Source: an uncultured Campylobacter sp. (GTDB lineage Bacteria; Campylobacterota; Campylobacteria; Campylobacterales; Campylobacteraceae). From it: a stretch of 8,303 nt of DNA. Within the stretch, counting starts at the first letter, position 1. Every line of letters starts with the position of its first letter. The translations under genes were made by a program, and so were the position numbers. Where the stretch lies: the NCBI RefSeq assembly GCF_938018145.1, contig NZ_CALIII010000282.1, positions 1-8,303 of the forward strand, in the 5' to 3' direction. The notes below the pieces were generated by a model. It had not been told where the DNA came from. It searched no databases and worked only from the letters and a program-made list of their open reading frames with translations. Shown in pieces: positions 1-5,798 of the stretch.

Positions 1-146
1 CGATGAGCGAGGATGAGCGGGAGGGTAAATTTCCGCTCGGAGTGCTGCACAAAGACGAGTCGCGCATGGAGTACACCAAGGCCTACGATATGGTGATAAA
101 AGCCGCCAGAGACGGCGAGAAAATCGACTTTGGAGCGCTAAAATGA
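1..146 (+). CDS. oorB: 2-oxoglutarate:acceptor oxidoreductase subunit OorB, C-terminal fragment
   Basis: This is the 3' end of a gene whose start lies left of the window. The frame is open from base 3 and encodes the last 47 residues, including the segment EGKFPLGVLHKDES, before a TGA. OorB is the thiamine-diphosphate-binding beta subunit of the oxygen-sensitive OorDABC complex. That complex decarboxylates 2-oxoglutarate to succinyl-CoA in the cytoplasm and replaces 2-oxoglutarate dehydrogenase in Campylobacter and Helicobacter. The catalytic ThDP and Fe-S parts are not in the window. Identification rests on the tail sequence, which is typical of 2-oxoacid ferredoxin oxidoreductase beta subunits, and on the next gene. 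The stop overlaps the oorC start by 4 nt (ATGA), which implies translational coupling of two subunits needed in equal amounts. Confidence 0.85.
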   Translation, partial: MSEDEREGKFPLGVLHKDESRMEYTKAYDMVIKAARDGEKIDFGALK

Positions 147-703
147 AAAGGCAGTTAAGATTCGTCGGAGTGGGCGGTCAGGGCGTGATTTTGGCTGGTG
201 AGATCTTAGCCGCGGCTAAAATCGAGGAGGGCGGATACGGCGTCAAAGCCTCGACCTACACCTCGCAGGTGCGCGGAGGGCCGACGAAGGTCGATATCAT
301 TTTGAGCGAGCGCGAGATATTTTATCCGTACGCAAACGAGGGCGAGATCGAGTTTATGCTCGCTACCGCGCAGGTTAGCTTCGAGCAGTTTAAAGACGGA
401 GTAAAAGATGGCGGCATCATCGTTGTGGAGCCAAATTTGGTACGCGCTAGCGACGAGGACAAAAGGCGCTGGAAAATTTACGAGATACCGATCATCTCCA
501 TCGCTAAAGACGAAGTAGGCAACGTAATAACTCAAAGCGTCGTCGCGTTAGCCGTCGCCGTGCAGATGAGCGGCTGCCTAGATACCGAGCTAGTTAAACG
601 CGTAATGCTCTCAAAAGTGCCTAAAAAAGTCTATGCTGAAAATGAAAAAGCATATGAGCTGGGACTTAAATACGCCAAAATTTGCATAGAAAACGACAAA
701 TAA
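143..703 (+). CDS. oorC: 2-oxoglutarate:acceptor oxidoreductase gamma subunit OorC
   Basis: This is a 186-aa cytoplasmic protein of the pyruvate/ketoisovalerate oxidoreductase gamma family, about the normal length. The N-terminal glycine-rich stretch GVGGQGVILAGEIL (about residues 9-22) and the following TYTSQVRGGPTKVDI segment are family hallmarks. The subunit completes the OorDABC complex that makes succinyl-CoA and passes electrons to flavodoxin or ferredoxin. The ATG at 143 is supported by GGAG at 132-135 and by the ATGA overlap with oorB. No terminator is seen after the stop. Transcription may therefore read into the downstream flavodoxin gene, although that gene also has its own promoter-like sequence. 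The alternative, a pyruvate-specific gamma subunit, is less likely because the Campylobacter pyruvate enzyme is normally one large fused protein. Confidence 0.9.
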   Translation: MKRQLRFVGVGGQGVILAGEILAAAKIEEGGYGVKASTYTSQVRGGPTKVDIILSEREIFYPYANEGEIEFMLATAQVSFEQFKDGVKDGGIIVVEPNLVRASDEDKRRWKIYEIPIISIAKDEVGNVITQSVVALAVAVQMSGCLDTELVKRVMLSKVPKKVYAENEKAYELGLKYAKICIENDK

Positions 704-743
704 AAGCGTGATTTGAAATAAGATAAATTAAGTATCATTTCGT

Positions 744-749
744 TATAAT
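744..749 (+). promoter_or_regulatory. Putative sigma70 -10 box for the flavodoxin gene
   Basis: A perfect TATAAT lies 37 nt upstream of the flavodoxin start codon in an AT-rich spacer. This predicts a leader of about 30 nt that contains the ribosome binding site. No convincing -35 box is seen at the usual distance, which is normal for Campylobacter promoters; these rely on the -10 and an upstream AT-rich tract. A short imperfect GATA...TATC inverted repeat (722-736) lies just upstream and could be an operator. Confidence 0.6.
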
Positions 750-773
750 TCAGGTATTAATTTATTTGATTTT

Positions 774-779
774 AAGGAG
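774..779 (+). promoter_or_regulatory. Ribosome binding site of the flavodoxin gene
   Basis: AAGGAG ends 6 nt before the ATG at 786. It is a strong Shine-Dalgarno match and fixes the start of the flavodoxin gene. It predicts high expression, as expected for an electron carrier. Confidence 0.8.
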
Positions 780-785
780 AACGAA

Positions 786-1277
786 ATGAGCGTTGGTATT
801 TTTTACACGACGACAAAGGGGCACACAAAGAGCGCGTGCGAGTATCTAGCAGGCAAAATAGGAGCGCAGCTAGTAGACGTAAAGGGCGCTGGGGCGGAGG
901 ATTTTGCTAAATTTGACGTTATCATCGTGGCGGCACCTAGCTACGGCGACGGCGAGTTGCAGTCTGACTGGACGGAGAAACTTCCGCTTTTAAAAGCCGG
1001 TAGTAAAGGCAAAAAAGCCGCCATCGTAGCCATCGGTAATCAAGCCAATCACCCCCAGACGCTTTTTAGCGGCGCGGTGGATTTCCTGCCGTATCTAAAA
1101 GATGCGCAAATCTTTGGCGCTAGCGACGCGGACGGATATAAATTTAACCACTCCGCGTTTTTCATTAACGGCAAATTCGCAGGCCTAGCTCTAGACGTTA
1201 AGGGCGATGAAAACTACGCAAAACGCATCGACAAATGGGTCGAGGAAAATAAGCCTACTATCTTAAATTTATTCTGA
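786..1277 (+). CDS. Long-chain flavodoxin (divergent)
   Basis: This 163-aa protein is a cytoplasmic FMN electron carrier. The phosphate loop is TTTKGHT (residues 8-14), in the place of the usual T-x-S/T-G-x-T. The first isoalloxazine loop is APSYGDGELQSDW (50-62), a strong match to long-chain flavodoxins. The long-chain insertion is present around the DGYKFNHSAFFINGKFAGLALD-like region (about 115-138), and the C-terminus ends with an RIDKWVEEN helix. The second FMN loop is unusual: it reads GNQANHPQ (84-91), where most long flavodoxins have GDQxxY, so Asp is replaced by Asn and the stacking Tyr by His. It lies next to oorC, and in Campylobacter and Helicobacter flavodoxin accepts electrons from 2-oxoacid oxidoreductases. 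That makes it a likely OOR partner, by inference. It has its own promoter and terminator. I leave the symbol blank because it may not be the orthologue of the main FldA. Confidence 0.9.
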   Translation: MSVGIFYTTTKGHTKSACEYLAGKIGAQLVDVKGAGAEDFAKFDVIIVAAPSYGDGELQSDWTEKLPLLKAGSKGKKAAIVAIGNQANHPQTLFSGAVDFLPYLKDAQIFGASDADGYKFNHSAFFINGKFAGLALDVKGDENYAKRIDKWVEENKPTILNLF

Positions 1278-1285
1278 TTTTCTTG

Positions 1286-1330
1286 CCGCCTTGCCTAAAA
1301 CGGACAAGGCGGATTTTACTTCTTTTTTTT
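1286..1330 (+). terminator. Intrinsic terminator after the flavodoxin gene
   Basis: An 8-bp perfect stem CCGCCTTG (1286-1293) / CAAGGCGG (1305-1312) can be extended inward by two G-C pairs past a bulged A. It is followed by a T-rich tract that ends in eight consecutive T (1323-1330). It starts 8 nt after the flavodoxin stop. It closes the plus-strand unit before the convergent minus-strand operon. Confidence 0.9.
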
Positions 1331-1632
1331 GTAAATAAAATTTCACAAATACGGCTCGTTAAAATACTGAGTCGATAATATCGTATTTTATGCTTGCAAG
1401 TTTGGCTGGATTAAATTTCACTTCAAACATTACGAGTTCTCGAGCGTAAATTTATTGTATTAAATTTAACCTACTTACCACGGTTTTCTAAAACTAGCGC
1501 AAAATTTGATTTGCGGCAATAAACTCACCCGTATTTTACGCCTAAAACGTTTGGATAAAGCGGTAAACCTACCAAATAAACTCTTGATATACGAAATTTA
1601 GGTTGCTAATTAATCCTAACTCGTAGTAAATT
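1331..1632. other. Convergent intergenic region without a recognisable gene
   Basis: About 300 nt of AT-rich DNA separate the flavodoxin terminator from the end of the minus-strand operon. I see no plausible coding frame with a ribosome binding site, no tRNA and no insertion-sequence remnant. It holds six or seven AAATTT hexamers, a nested inverted repeat (1360-1390) and a weak TTAGG/CCTAA inverted repeat (1598-1619). No clear intrinsic terminator for the minus-strand operon was found here, so that operon may end by Rho or at one of these weak hairpins. Confidence 0.7.
1360..1390. repeat. Nested inverted repeat in the convergent intergenic region
   Basis: Outer arms TAAAATAC (1360-1367) and GTATTTTA (1383-1390) are perfect 8-bp complements. 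Inside them CGATA (1373-1377) and TATCG (1379-1383) form a second inverted repeat around one A. The two stems share base 1383, so they are partly alternative folds. It could be a weak bidirectional transcription end, a protein binding site, or chance in AT-rich DNA. Confidence 0.5.
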
Positions 1633-2406
1633 TTACTTCCCAAAAAGTTTCTTTATAGCGCCGAAAAAGCCGCCTGAGCCCTCGTTTTTATCGCTCTCTT
1701 TTTTATTTTTGTCTAGCTTCATCGCTTCGCTGATCTGCTGTGCCGCCGTATCGGCGTAGATAAATGCGCCTTCGGGGTCGCAGTTAAAAAGATTTGAGTA
1801 GCACTCGGAATCATTTAAATCAATCGGATTTGGTATGATCACGTCGGTCGCCTCAAGTAGCCCGTAGCCGTTTTCTACGCTAAATTTAACTGCGCTCAAA
1901 AACGCAGGCAAATTTTGCGCGTAAAAATCATCTACTTTTTGCTTTATATTTTCATCGGCGTTGTAGTCCTGCCAAAATTTAGCCAAATTTGCCGCGCTTA
2001 TAAATGCGCCAGACGAGTAGTTTCCGTCAAATTCACCCGTAAATTTAGCTTTTATTTCAGGCGGTATAACGCCGCTTATATCGCTCAGATACCGCTTAAA
2101 TTCGCCGTGTTCCTCCGCCAAAAAGCCAAACGCCGTGCCGCGTGTATAGAAGTATTTTCTAAAAAATCCCTGCACGGCGGCGAGTATGTAACCATGACTC
2201 GTCGAAAAGCTCTCGCCATCTTTGGTTTCAAGTGCGACTTTTAGGGTATCGATGTATTTTTGCGCATAAAAATCCTCCATGCCGTACTCTTTTGCAAGCC
2301 TTTGTGCGACCGACCAGTCGCCCTCGCGCGCGCTTTTTAATGCGTCAAAATACCACTGCTTTATCTCGCTTTCGTTGATCGGATGATAGCTCACGTCGTA
2401 GCCCAT
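1633..2406 (-). CDS. Hypothetical protein, 257 aa, last gene of the minus-strand cluster
   Basis: I do not recognise a named family. The protein is soluble-looking, with no signal peptide or membrane segment. It opens with MGYDVSYHPINESEIKQWYF, followed by a mostly helical body rich in aromatic residues. The HGYILAAVQGFFRKYFYTRG stretch (about 71-90) looks like a conserved core. A DVIIPNPIDLND segment follows at about 187-198. The C-terminus is a charged, low-complexity linker of Lys, Glu, Asp and Asn, then a glycine-rich GGFFGAIKKLFGK tail that could form a short amphipathic helix touching a membrane or partner. The ATG is supported by AAGGAG 7 nt upstream. A 52-nt gap separates it from the PLP-protein gene, longer than elsewhere in the cluster. 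Codon use resembles its neighbours. Confidence 0.8.
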   Translation of the reverse strand: MGYDVSYHPINESEIKQWYFDALKSAREGDWSVAQRLAKEYGMEDFYAQKYIDTLKVALETKDGESFSTSHGYILAAVQGFFRKYFYTRGTAFGFLAEEHGEFKRYLSDISGVIPPEIKAKFTGEFDGNYSSGAFISAANLAKFWQDYNADENIKQKVDDFYAQNLPAFLSAVKFSVENGYGLLEATDVIIPNPIDLNDSECYSNLFNCDPEGAFIYADTAAQQISEAMKLDKNKKESDKNEGSGGFFGAIKKLFGK

Positions 2407-2415
2407 TTTGACTCC

Positions 2416-2421
2416 TTATCG
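2416..2421 (-). promoter_or_regulatory. Ribosome binding site of the 257-aa hypothetical gene
   Basis: Read on the minus strand, AAGGAG lies about 7-9 nt before the ATG (2406-2404). It is one of the strongest Shine-Dalgarno sequences in the cluster, so this gene is probably translated independently of the upstream gene. No clear promoter -10 box is seen in the 52-nt gap. Confidence 0.7.
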
Positions 2422-2458
2422 GTAGATTTTTTCTAAATTTACAAAGATCGCGGCCGAT

Positions 2459-3094
2459 TTACGCGTATAAAATCGACCCCAAACGAATCATATTCGAGCC
2501 GCATTTTATCGCCAGCTCAAAGTCGCCGCTCATACCCATCGAGCAAATTTGCGCGCCGCGAGGTTGCAGATTTTCGTAAATTTTACGCGTCGTCTCAAAG
2601 CTTTTTTTCACGACTCGCTCGTCATCAACGTGCGCACCGATACTCATTACGCCGACGGGTTTTAAAAATTTGCACTCCTGCGCGATTTGCAAAAACGCAT
2701 CCTGCGCAGCCTCAGGCGAGATACCTTGTTTGCTATCTTCATAGGCCGAGTTTATTTGCAGTAGACATGGTAGCTCGCGATCAAGCCTTTTATCCACCGC
2801 AAGCGCGGCTTCTACGCTCTCGCAGCTTTGCCAAAGCGCGGGTTTGAGCGCTAGCAGGTGGTTTATTTTGTTGCTTTGAAGTCGCCCGATAAAGTGCCAC
2901 TCGATCGGCAAATTTGATAAAATTTCGCTCTTATTTTTGAGCTCTTGCACGCGGTTTTCGCCAAAGCTCGTTTGCCCCTGTTCAAAAAGCTCCAAAACCT
3001 CTTTGGTCGTTACGTTTTTGCTCACGGCAATTAGCTTTACCGCTTCGCCCGTGCGCGCGTTTTCGATGCGTTCTAAAATTTGCCCGAGCTTCAT
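2459..3094 (-). CDS. YggS/PROSC-type pyridoxal 5'-phosphate homeostasis protein
   Basis: This 211-aa cytoplasmic protein has the alanine-racemase-like TIM-barrel fold of the YggS family. The PLP-binding lysine is in LIAVSK (Lys26). The sequences SFGENRVQEL, EWHFIGRLQSNK and, near the C-terminus, SMGMSGDFELAIKCGSNMIR and LGS are family signatures and include the phosphate-binding segment. Family members bind PLP without known catalysis and buffer PLP supply to other enzymes; loss disturbs amino acid pools. It is somewhat shorter than the E. coli protein (about 234 aa). The ATG overlaps the rseP stop (ATGA), so it is probably coupled to rseP translation. A role in DapA-linked amino acid metabolism is not shown; DapA itself uses a lysine Schiff base, not PLP. 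Confidence 0.92.
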   Translation of the reverse strand: MKLGQILERIENARTGEAVKLIAVSKNVTTKEVLELFEQGQTSFGENRVQELKNKSEILSNLPIEWHFIGRLQSNKINHLLALKPALWQSCESVEAALAVDKRLDRELPCLLQINSAYEDSKQGISPEAAQDAFLQIAQECKFLKPVGVMSIGAHVDDERVVKKSFETTRKIYENLQPRGAQICSMGMSGDFELAIKCGSNMIRLGSILYA

Positions 3095-4203
3095 TGTCCC
3101 GCTCCGCTTAGGCGCATCACGTCGTTAAAGGTCGCAAACGCCATCAGGCAGAGCAAAAACGCCCAGCCGCAGTAAGTGAGGCCGATATAGACTTTTTCGT
3201 TCATCTCGCGGCGGAAAATCAGCTCGTAAAGGTTAAAAAATATATGACCGCCGTCAAGCGCTGGGATCGGGAGCAGGTTTAGCACGCCTAAATTTACGGA
3301 GATGAGCGCGGCGATGATGAGTAGTGTTGGGAGGCCGATGCCAGCGGCTTTTGAGGTGATGTCGGTGATCTGGATGATGCCGCCCATCTCTTTTAGCGGC
3401 ACGACGCCAACAATGAGCTTTTCAAGTCCCGTGAATATGAGCTTTGAGGCGTTTACGGTCTCAACGAGCGCAAATTTGAGCGAGCTAAAGCCGGTGTTTC
3501 GTATCGTGACGGCCTCGCCTGAGGGCGAAATGCCGATGAGCGGTTTTTCTATCTTTTCGCCAAATATCGTCATGCTTTGCCCGATTTTAGGCGTCAAATT
3601 TATCGTTTTTATTTCGCCTGCGCGCTCGAGCGTGATCGCGGTGGAGGTTAAATTTACGTTTTTGCTTATCTCGTCCCATTCGCTGATTTTGATGCCGTTT
3701 ATGTTTAAAATTTTATCGCCTTTTTGTAGTCCGGCACTCGCCGCAGCCGAGTTTTCCAGCACCTTGCCCACAGTCGGAGCTAGCCTTTCTACGCCGATAT
3801 GTCCGAGCGCGATAAAGATAAAAAACGCCAAAGCAAAGTTAAAAAACGGTCCGGCAAAAAGGATAAAAATGCGTCCAAGAGGGCTAAGCCTCGTGTAGCT
3901 GTCGGCATCCTCGTTTTTTAGTCCCGGCTTTGCGTCCTCTTGCCCTTTTAGGCTAACGTAGCCGCCAAGCGGTATCGCGCCGATAGCGTACTCGGTGCCG
4001 CCGATGGTTTTTGAGTAGACGCTTTGCCCAAAGCCCACGCTAAATTTTAAAACGCCCACTTTTAGCATGCGAGCGGCGAGAAAGTGGCCCAGCTCGTGGA
4101 AAAATATAAGAAAGCTAATCACCAAAACCGTGATCAAAAAATGCCACGAATACGCATAAATGCCGACGGCTAGTAGCGCCGCCACAAAGATAATGCTTTT
4201 CAA
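3091..4203 (-). CDS. rseP: RIP metalloprotease RseP (site-2 protease, M50 family)
   Basis: This 370-aa inner-membrane zinc protease cleaves transmembrane segments of partly trimmed membrane proteins. The zinc motif HELGH is at residues 36-40 inside the first long hydrophobic segment. A second hydrophobic stretch (FILFAGPFFNFALAFFIFIA) begins near residue 112. One PDZ domain follows (VGKVLENSAAASAGLQKGDKIL region). The third zinc ligand is in NLLPIPALDGGHI (LDGG about 316-319), and there is a last membrane segment near 345-362. E. coli RseP has two PDZ domains and about 450 aa; the one-PDZ form is common elsewhere. The start is TTG (4203-4201) with AAAGG 6 nt upstream; no ATG occurs before the active site. 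Campylobacter lacks the sigma-E/RseA pathway, so its substrates here are unknown, possibly signal peptide remnants. Confidence 0.94.
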   Translation of the reverse strand: MKSIIFVAALLAVGIYAYSWHFLITVLVISFLIFFHELGHFLAARMLKVGVLKFSVGFGQSVYSKTIGGTEYAIGAIPLGGYVSLKGQEDAKPGLKNEDADSYTRLSPLGRIFILFAGPFFNFALAFFIFIALGHIGVERLAPTVGKVLENSAAASAGLQKGDKILNINGIKISEWDEISKNVNLTSTAITLERAGEIKTINLTPKIGQSMTIFGEKIEKPLIGISPSGEAVTIRNTGFSSLKFALVETVNASKLIFTGLEKLIVGVVPLKEMGGIIQITDITSKAAGIGLPTLLIIAALISVNLGVLNLLPIPALDGGHIFFNLYELIFRREMNEKVYIGLTYCGWAFLLCLMAFATFNDVMRLSGAGQ

Positions 4204-4209
4204 AATTTA

Positions 4210-4214
4210 CCTTT
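4210..4214 (-). promoter_or_regulatory. Ribosome binding site that sets the TTG start of rseP
   Basis: On the minus strand AAAGG lies 6 nt before the TTG at 4203. It is the only Shine-Dalgarno-like sequence near the 5' end of the frame. The next ATG codon falls after the HELGH motif, so it cannot be the start of a working protease. Confidence 0.65.
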
Positions 4215-4224
4215 AAATTTGATT

Positions 4225-5241
4225 TTACCGCTCGAGTTTATCGCTGAGCAAAACGGCGATAAATTTCGTGCTCGGGTTTGCGTCAAGCGCGATCTTTAGG
4301 CTCATCGTAAGCGGTACGGCCAAAAACATACCGCCGATGCCGAACAAAAATCCCCAAAAAAGTAGGCTCAAAAGCACGACAAGCGTGCTGATACCAAGGC
4401 CTTTGCCAAGAAATTTAGGCTCGATAAAGTTGCCGATGACGACATTTACGGCCGCATACAGCGCCGCAGTCCAAGCGCAAGCCGCCGCGTCGTTTAGCAA
4501 AAGCGCCACCAAAAGCGCCGGAACGGCCGCGATAATAGAGCCGATCGTCGGGACAAAATTTAGCACGAAAGCCAAAATACCCCAAAGCGGCGCGTAAGGC
4601 ACGCCGATGAAATTTAGCCCGATAAATATAAAAACGCCCGTCACAAACGATGCTGCGGACTTGATCGCGAGATAGCGTTTGAGATTTGATATAAACGTAT
4701 CTACGATCTGATTTGTTTGCGGATTTTTACTCGCAAAATACTCGACTTTTTGAGAAAATACCTGCACTTCAAAAAGCATAAAAGTAACGAGTAAAAATAC
4801 AAAAAAGCTCTTTGAAACGAGCTCGGTGCCGCTCCTTAAAAATCCGCCCAGCACGGCAAAAATTTTATTTATATCAAAGTCTGCAGGCGCGGCGACGCTG
4901 TTTGGGTCGATGAGGCCGCGGCTAGCTAGTATATGGTGATAGTGGTCGGCTAGGGCTTTAAATTTGCTCTGAAGCTCGGGCATATAGCTAACCAATCCGT
5001 TGATGGTCTTTAGCACGGTGTTTGCGATAAAACCAAGCGATAAAAACACGACCGCGGTAACGAGCGCAAAGGCTAAAACGCGCGGAAATTTGAGCTTTTC
5101 TAGCGCATTTATCGCAGGCGTCGCCACGATAGCGATAAAAACCGCCATCAAAAAGGGCAGAACTACGACGCTAGCGGCCTTTAGTCCGGCTGCTACAACG
5201 ACGAAGCTCGCTAGATAGATTATAGTGTTTCCTGTTCTCAA
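4225..5241 (-). CDS. AI-2E family (UPF0118/PerM-like) membrane permease
   Basis: This 338-aa polytopic inner-membrane protein has about eight predicted hydrophobic helices. Two N-terminal segments (about 6-40) precede a helix with LGFIANTVLKTI and a hydrophilic loop (about 95-130), then five or more C-terminal helices. Family features include the ending with GNFIEPKFLGKGLGISTLVV and the glycine-rich GFLFGIGGMFLAVPLTM segment. Members include the E. coli autoinducer-2 exporter TqsA and sodium/proton antiporters, so the substrate cannot be given from sequence. The start is TTG (5241-5239), with AAAGG 7 nt upstream inside the end of pgsA. The gap to the pgsA stop is only 2 nt, and rseP follows after 21 nt, so it is an operon member. 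Confidence 0.88.
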   Translation of the reverse strand: MRTGNTIIYLASFVVVAAGLKAASVVVLPFLMAVFIAIVATPAINALEKLKFPRVLAFALVTAVVFLSLGFIANTVLKTINGLVSYMPELQSKFKALADHYHHILASRGLIDPNSVAAPADFDINKIFAVLGGFLRSGTELVSKSFFVFLLVTFMLFEVQVFSQKVEYFASKNPQTNQIVDTFISNLKRYLAIKSAASFVTGVFIFIGLNFIGVPYAPLWGILAFVLNFVPTIGSIIAAVPALLVALLLNDAAACAWTAALYAAVNVVIGNFIEPKFLGKGLGISTLVVLLSLLFWGFLFGIGGMFLAVPLTMSLKIALDANPSTKFIAVLLSDKLER

Positions 5242-5243
5242 AT

Positions 5244-5798
5244 TTACGCCTTTTTGGCTTGATTTTTAACGTGCCTTACATAAGCGTTTACGTACTCAAA
5301 GCCCGAATACAGCGTCAGCGCGACGCTAAGCCAGAGCAAAAACTCGCCAAAAGGCCACTGCATGGTTAAAAAGCCGATCGCGACCATCTGGCAGACGGTT
5401 TTGACCTTGCCCGCCATCGACGCGGCGACCTCTACGCCTTCGCCCGCCATCACGACGCGAAATCCCGTGATAAAAAACTCGCGAACGAGGATGAGATACA
5501 CGGCCCAAGGGCTCGCGCGGTCTATCATCATGAGCCCTAAAAATGCGCCCAGAGTTAGCATCTTATCCGCAAGCGGGTCGATCACGGCTCCAAGCTTGGT
5601 CTTTTGATCCCATGCGCGCGCGATAAATCCGTCGAAAAAGTCCGTGACGCTAGCGATCACGAATACAAGCGCGGCAAAATAGTTCATCCAGCTAACGTGC
5701 ACGCCTGAGAAGGAATTTACGCTAAGTAGCAGCCAAAACATCAGAGGTGCGAGAAATACGCGCAGGAAGGCTAGGGCGTTTGGTAAATTTAGGCTCAT
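5244..5798 (-). CDS. pgsA: CDP-diacylglycerol--glycerol-3-phosphate 3-phosphatidyltransferase PgsA
   Basis: This 184-aa inner-membrane enzyme joins CDP-diacylglycerol and glycerol-3-phosphate to make phosphatidylglycerophosphate, the committed step to phosphatidylglycerol and cardiolipin. The full CDP-alcohol phosphotransferase signature is present: D53-x2-D56-G57-x2-A60-R61-x8-G70-x3-D74-x3-D78 (DFFDGFIAR ... GAVIDPLAD). Length and the opening NLPNALAFLRVFLAPLMF are typical. Several hydrophobic helices follow. The ATG overlaps the stop of the preceding 106-aa ORF by 4 nt (ATGA); its Shine-Dalgarno is weak (AAGAAAG), so coupling to upstream translation may matter. This gene is expected to be essential. 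Confidence 0.95.
   Translation of the reverse strand: MSLNLPNALAFLRVFLAPLMFWLLLSVNSFSGVHVSWMNYFAALVFVIASVTDFFDGFIARAWDQKTKLGAVIDPLADKMLTLGAFLGLMMIDRASPWAVYLILVREFFITGFRVVMAGEGVEVAASMAGKVKTVCQMVAIGFLTMQWPFGEFLLWLSVALTLYSGFEYVNAYVRHVKNQAKKA
5249..5253 (-). promoter_or_regulatory. Ribosome binding site that sets the TTG start of the AI-2E permease gene
   Basis: AAAGG on the minus strand lies within the last codons of pgsA, 7 nt before the TTG at 5241. Spacing is ideal, and the TTG sits in the context TAAATTTGAG, so the rare start codon is part of the repeated AAATTTG motif of this genome. Confidence 0.6.

Noticed and set aside
206..535. 109-aa minus-strand frame
   Set aside because: It is antisense to oorC, which is clearly coding.
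1598..1619. TTAGG/CCTAA inverted repeat as terminator of the minus-strand operon
   Set aside because: The stem is only 5 bp with a 12-nt loop and has no T run after it on the minus strand.
1915..2244. 109-aa plus-strand frame
   Set aside because: It is antisense to the 257-aa gene, which has a strong ribosome binding site; the product is Lys/Arg-rich and featureless.
2447..2458. ATCG-CGGC-CGAT hairpin between the PLP-protein gene and the 257-aa gene
   Set aside because: The 4-bp stem and lack of a T run make it too weak to call a terminator or attenuator.
3302..3898. 198-aa open frame on the plus strand
   Set aside because: It lies fully antisense to rseP, which has all its family motifs; the product is a low-complexity Met/Ser/Pro-rich string and has no ribosome binding site.
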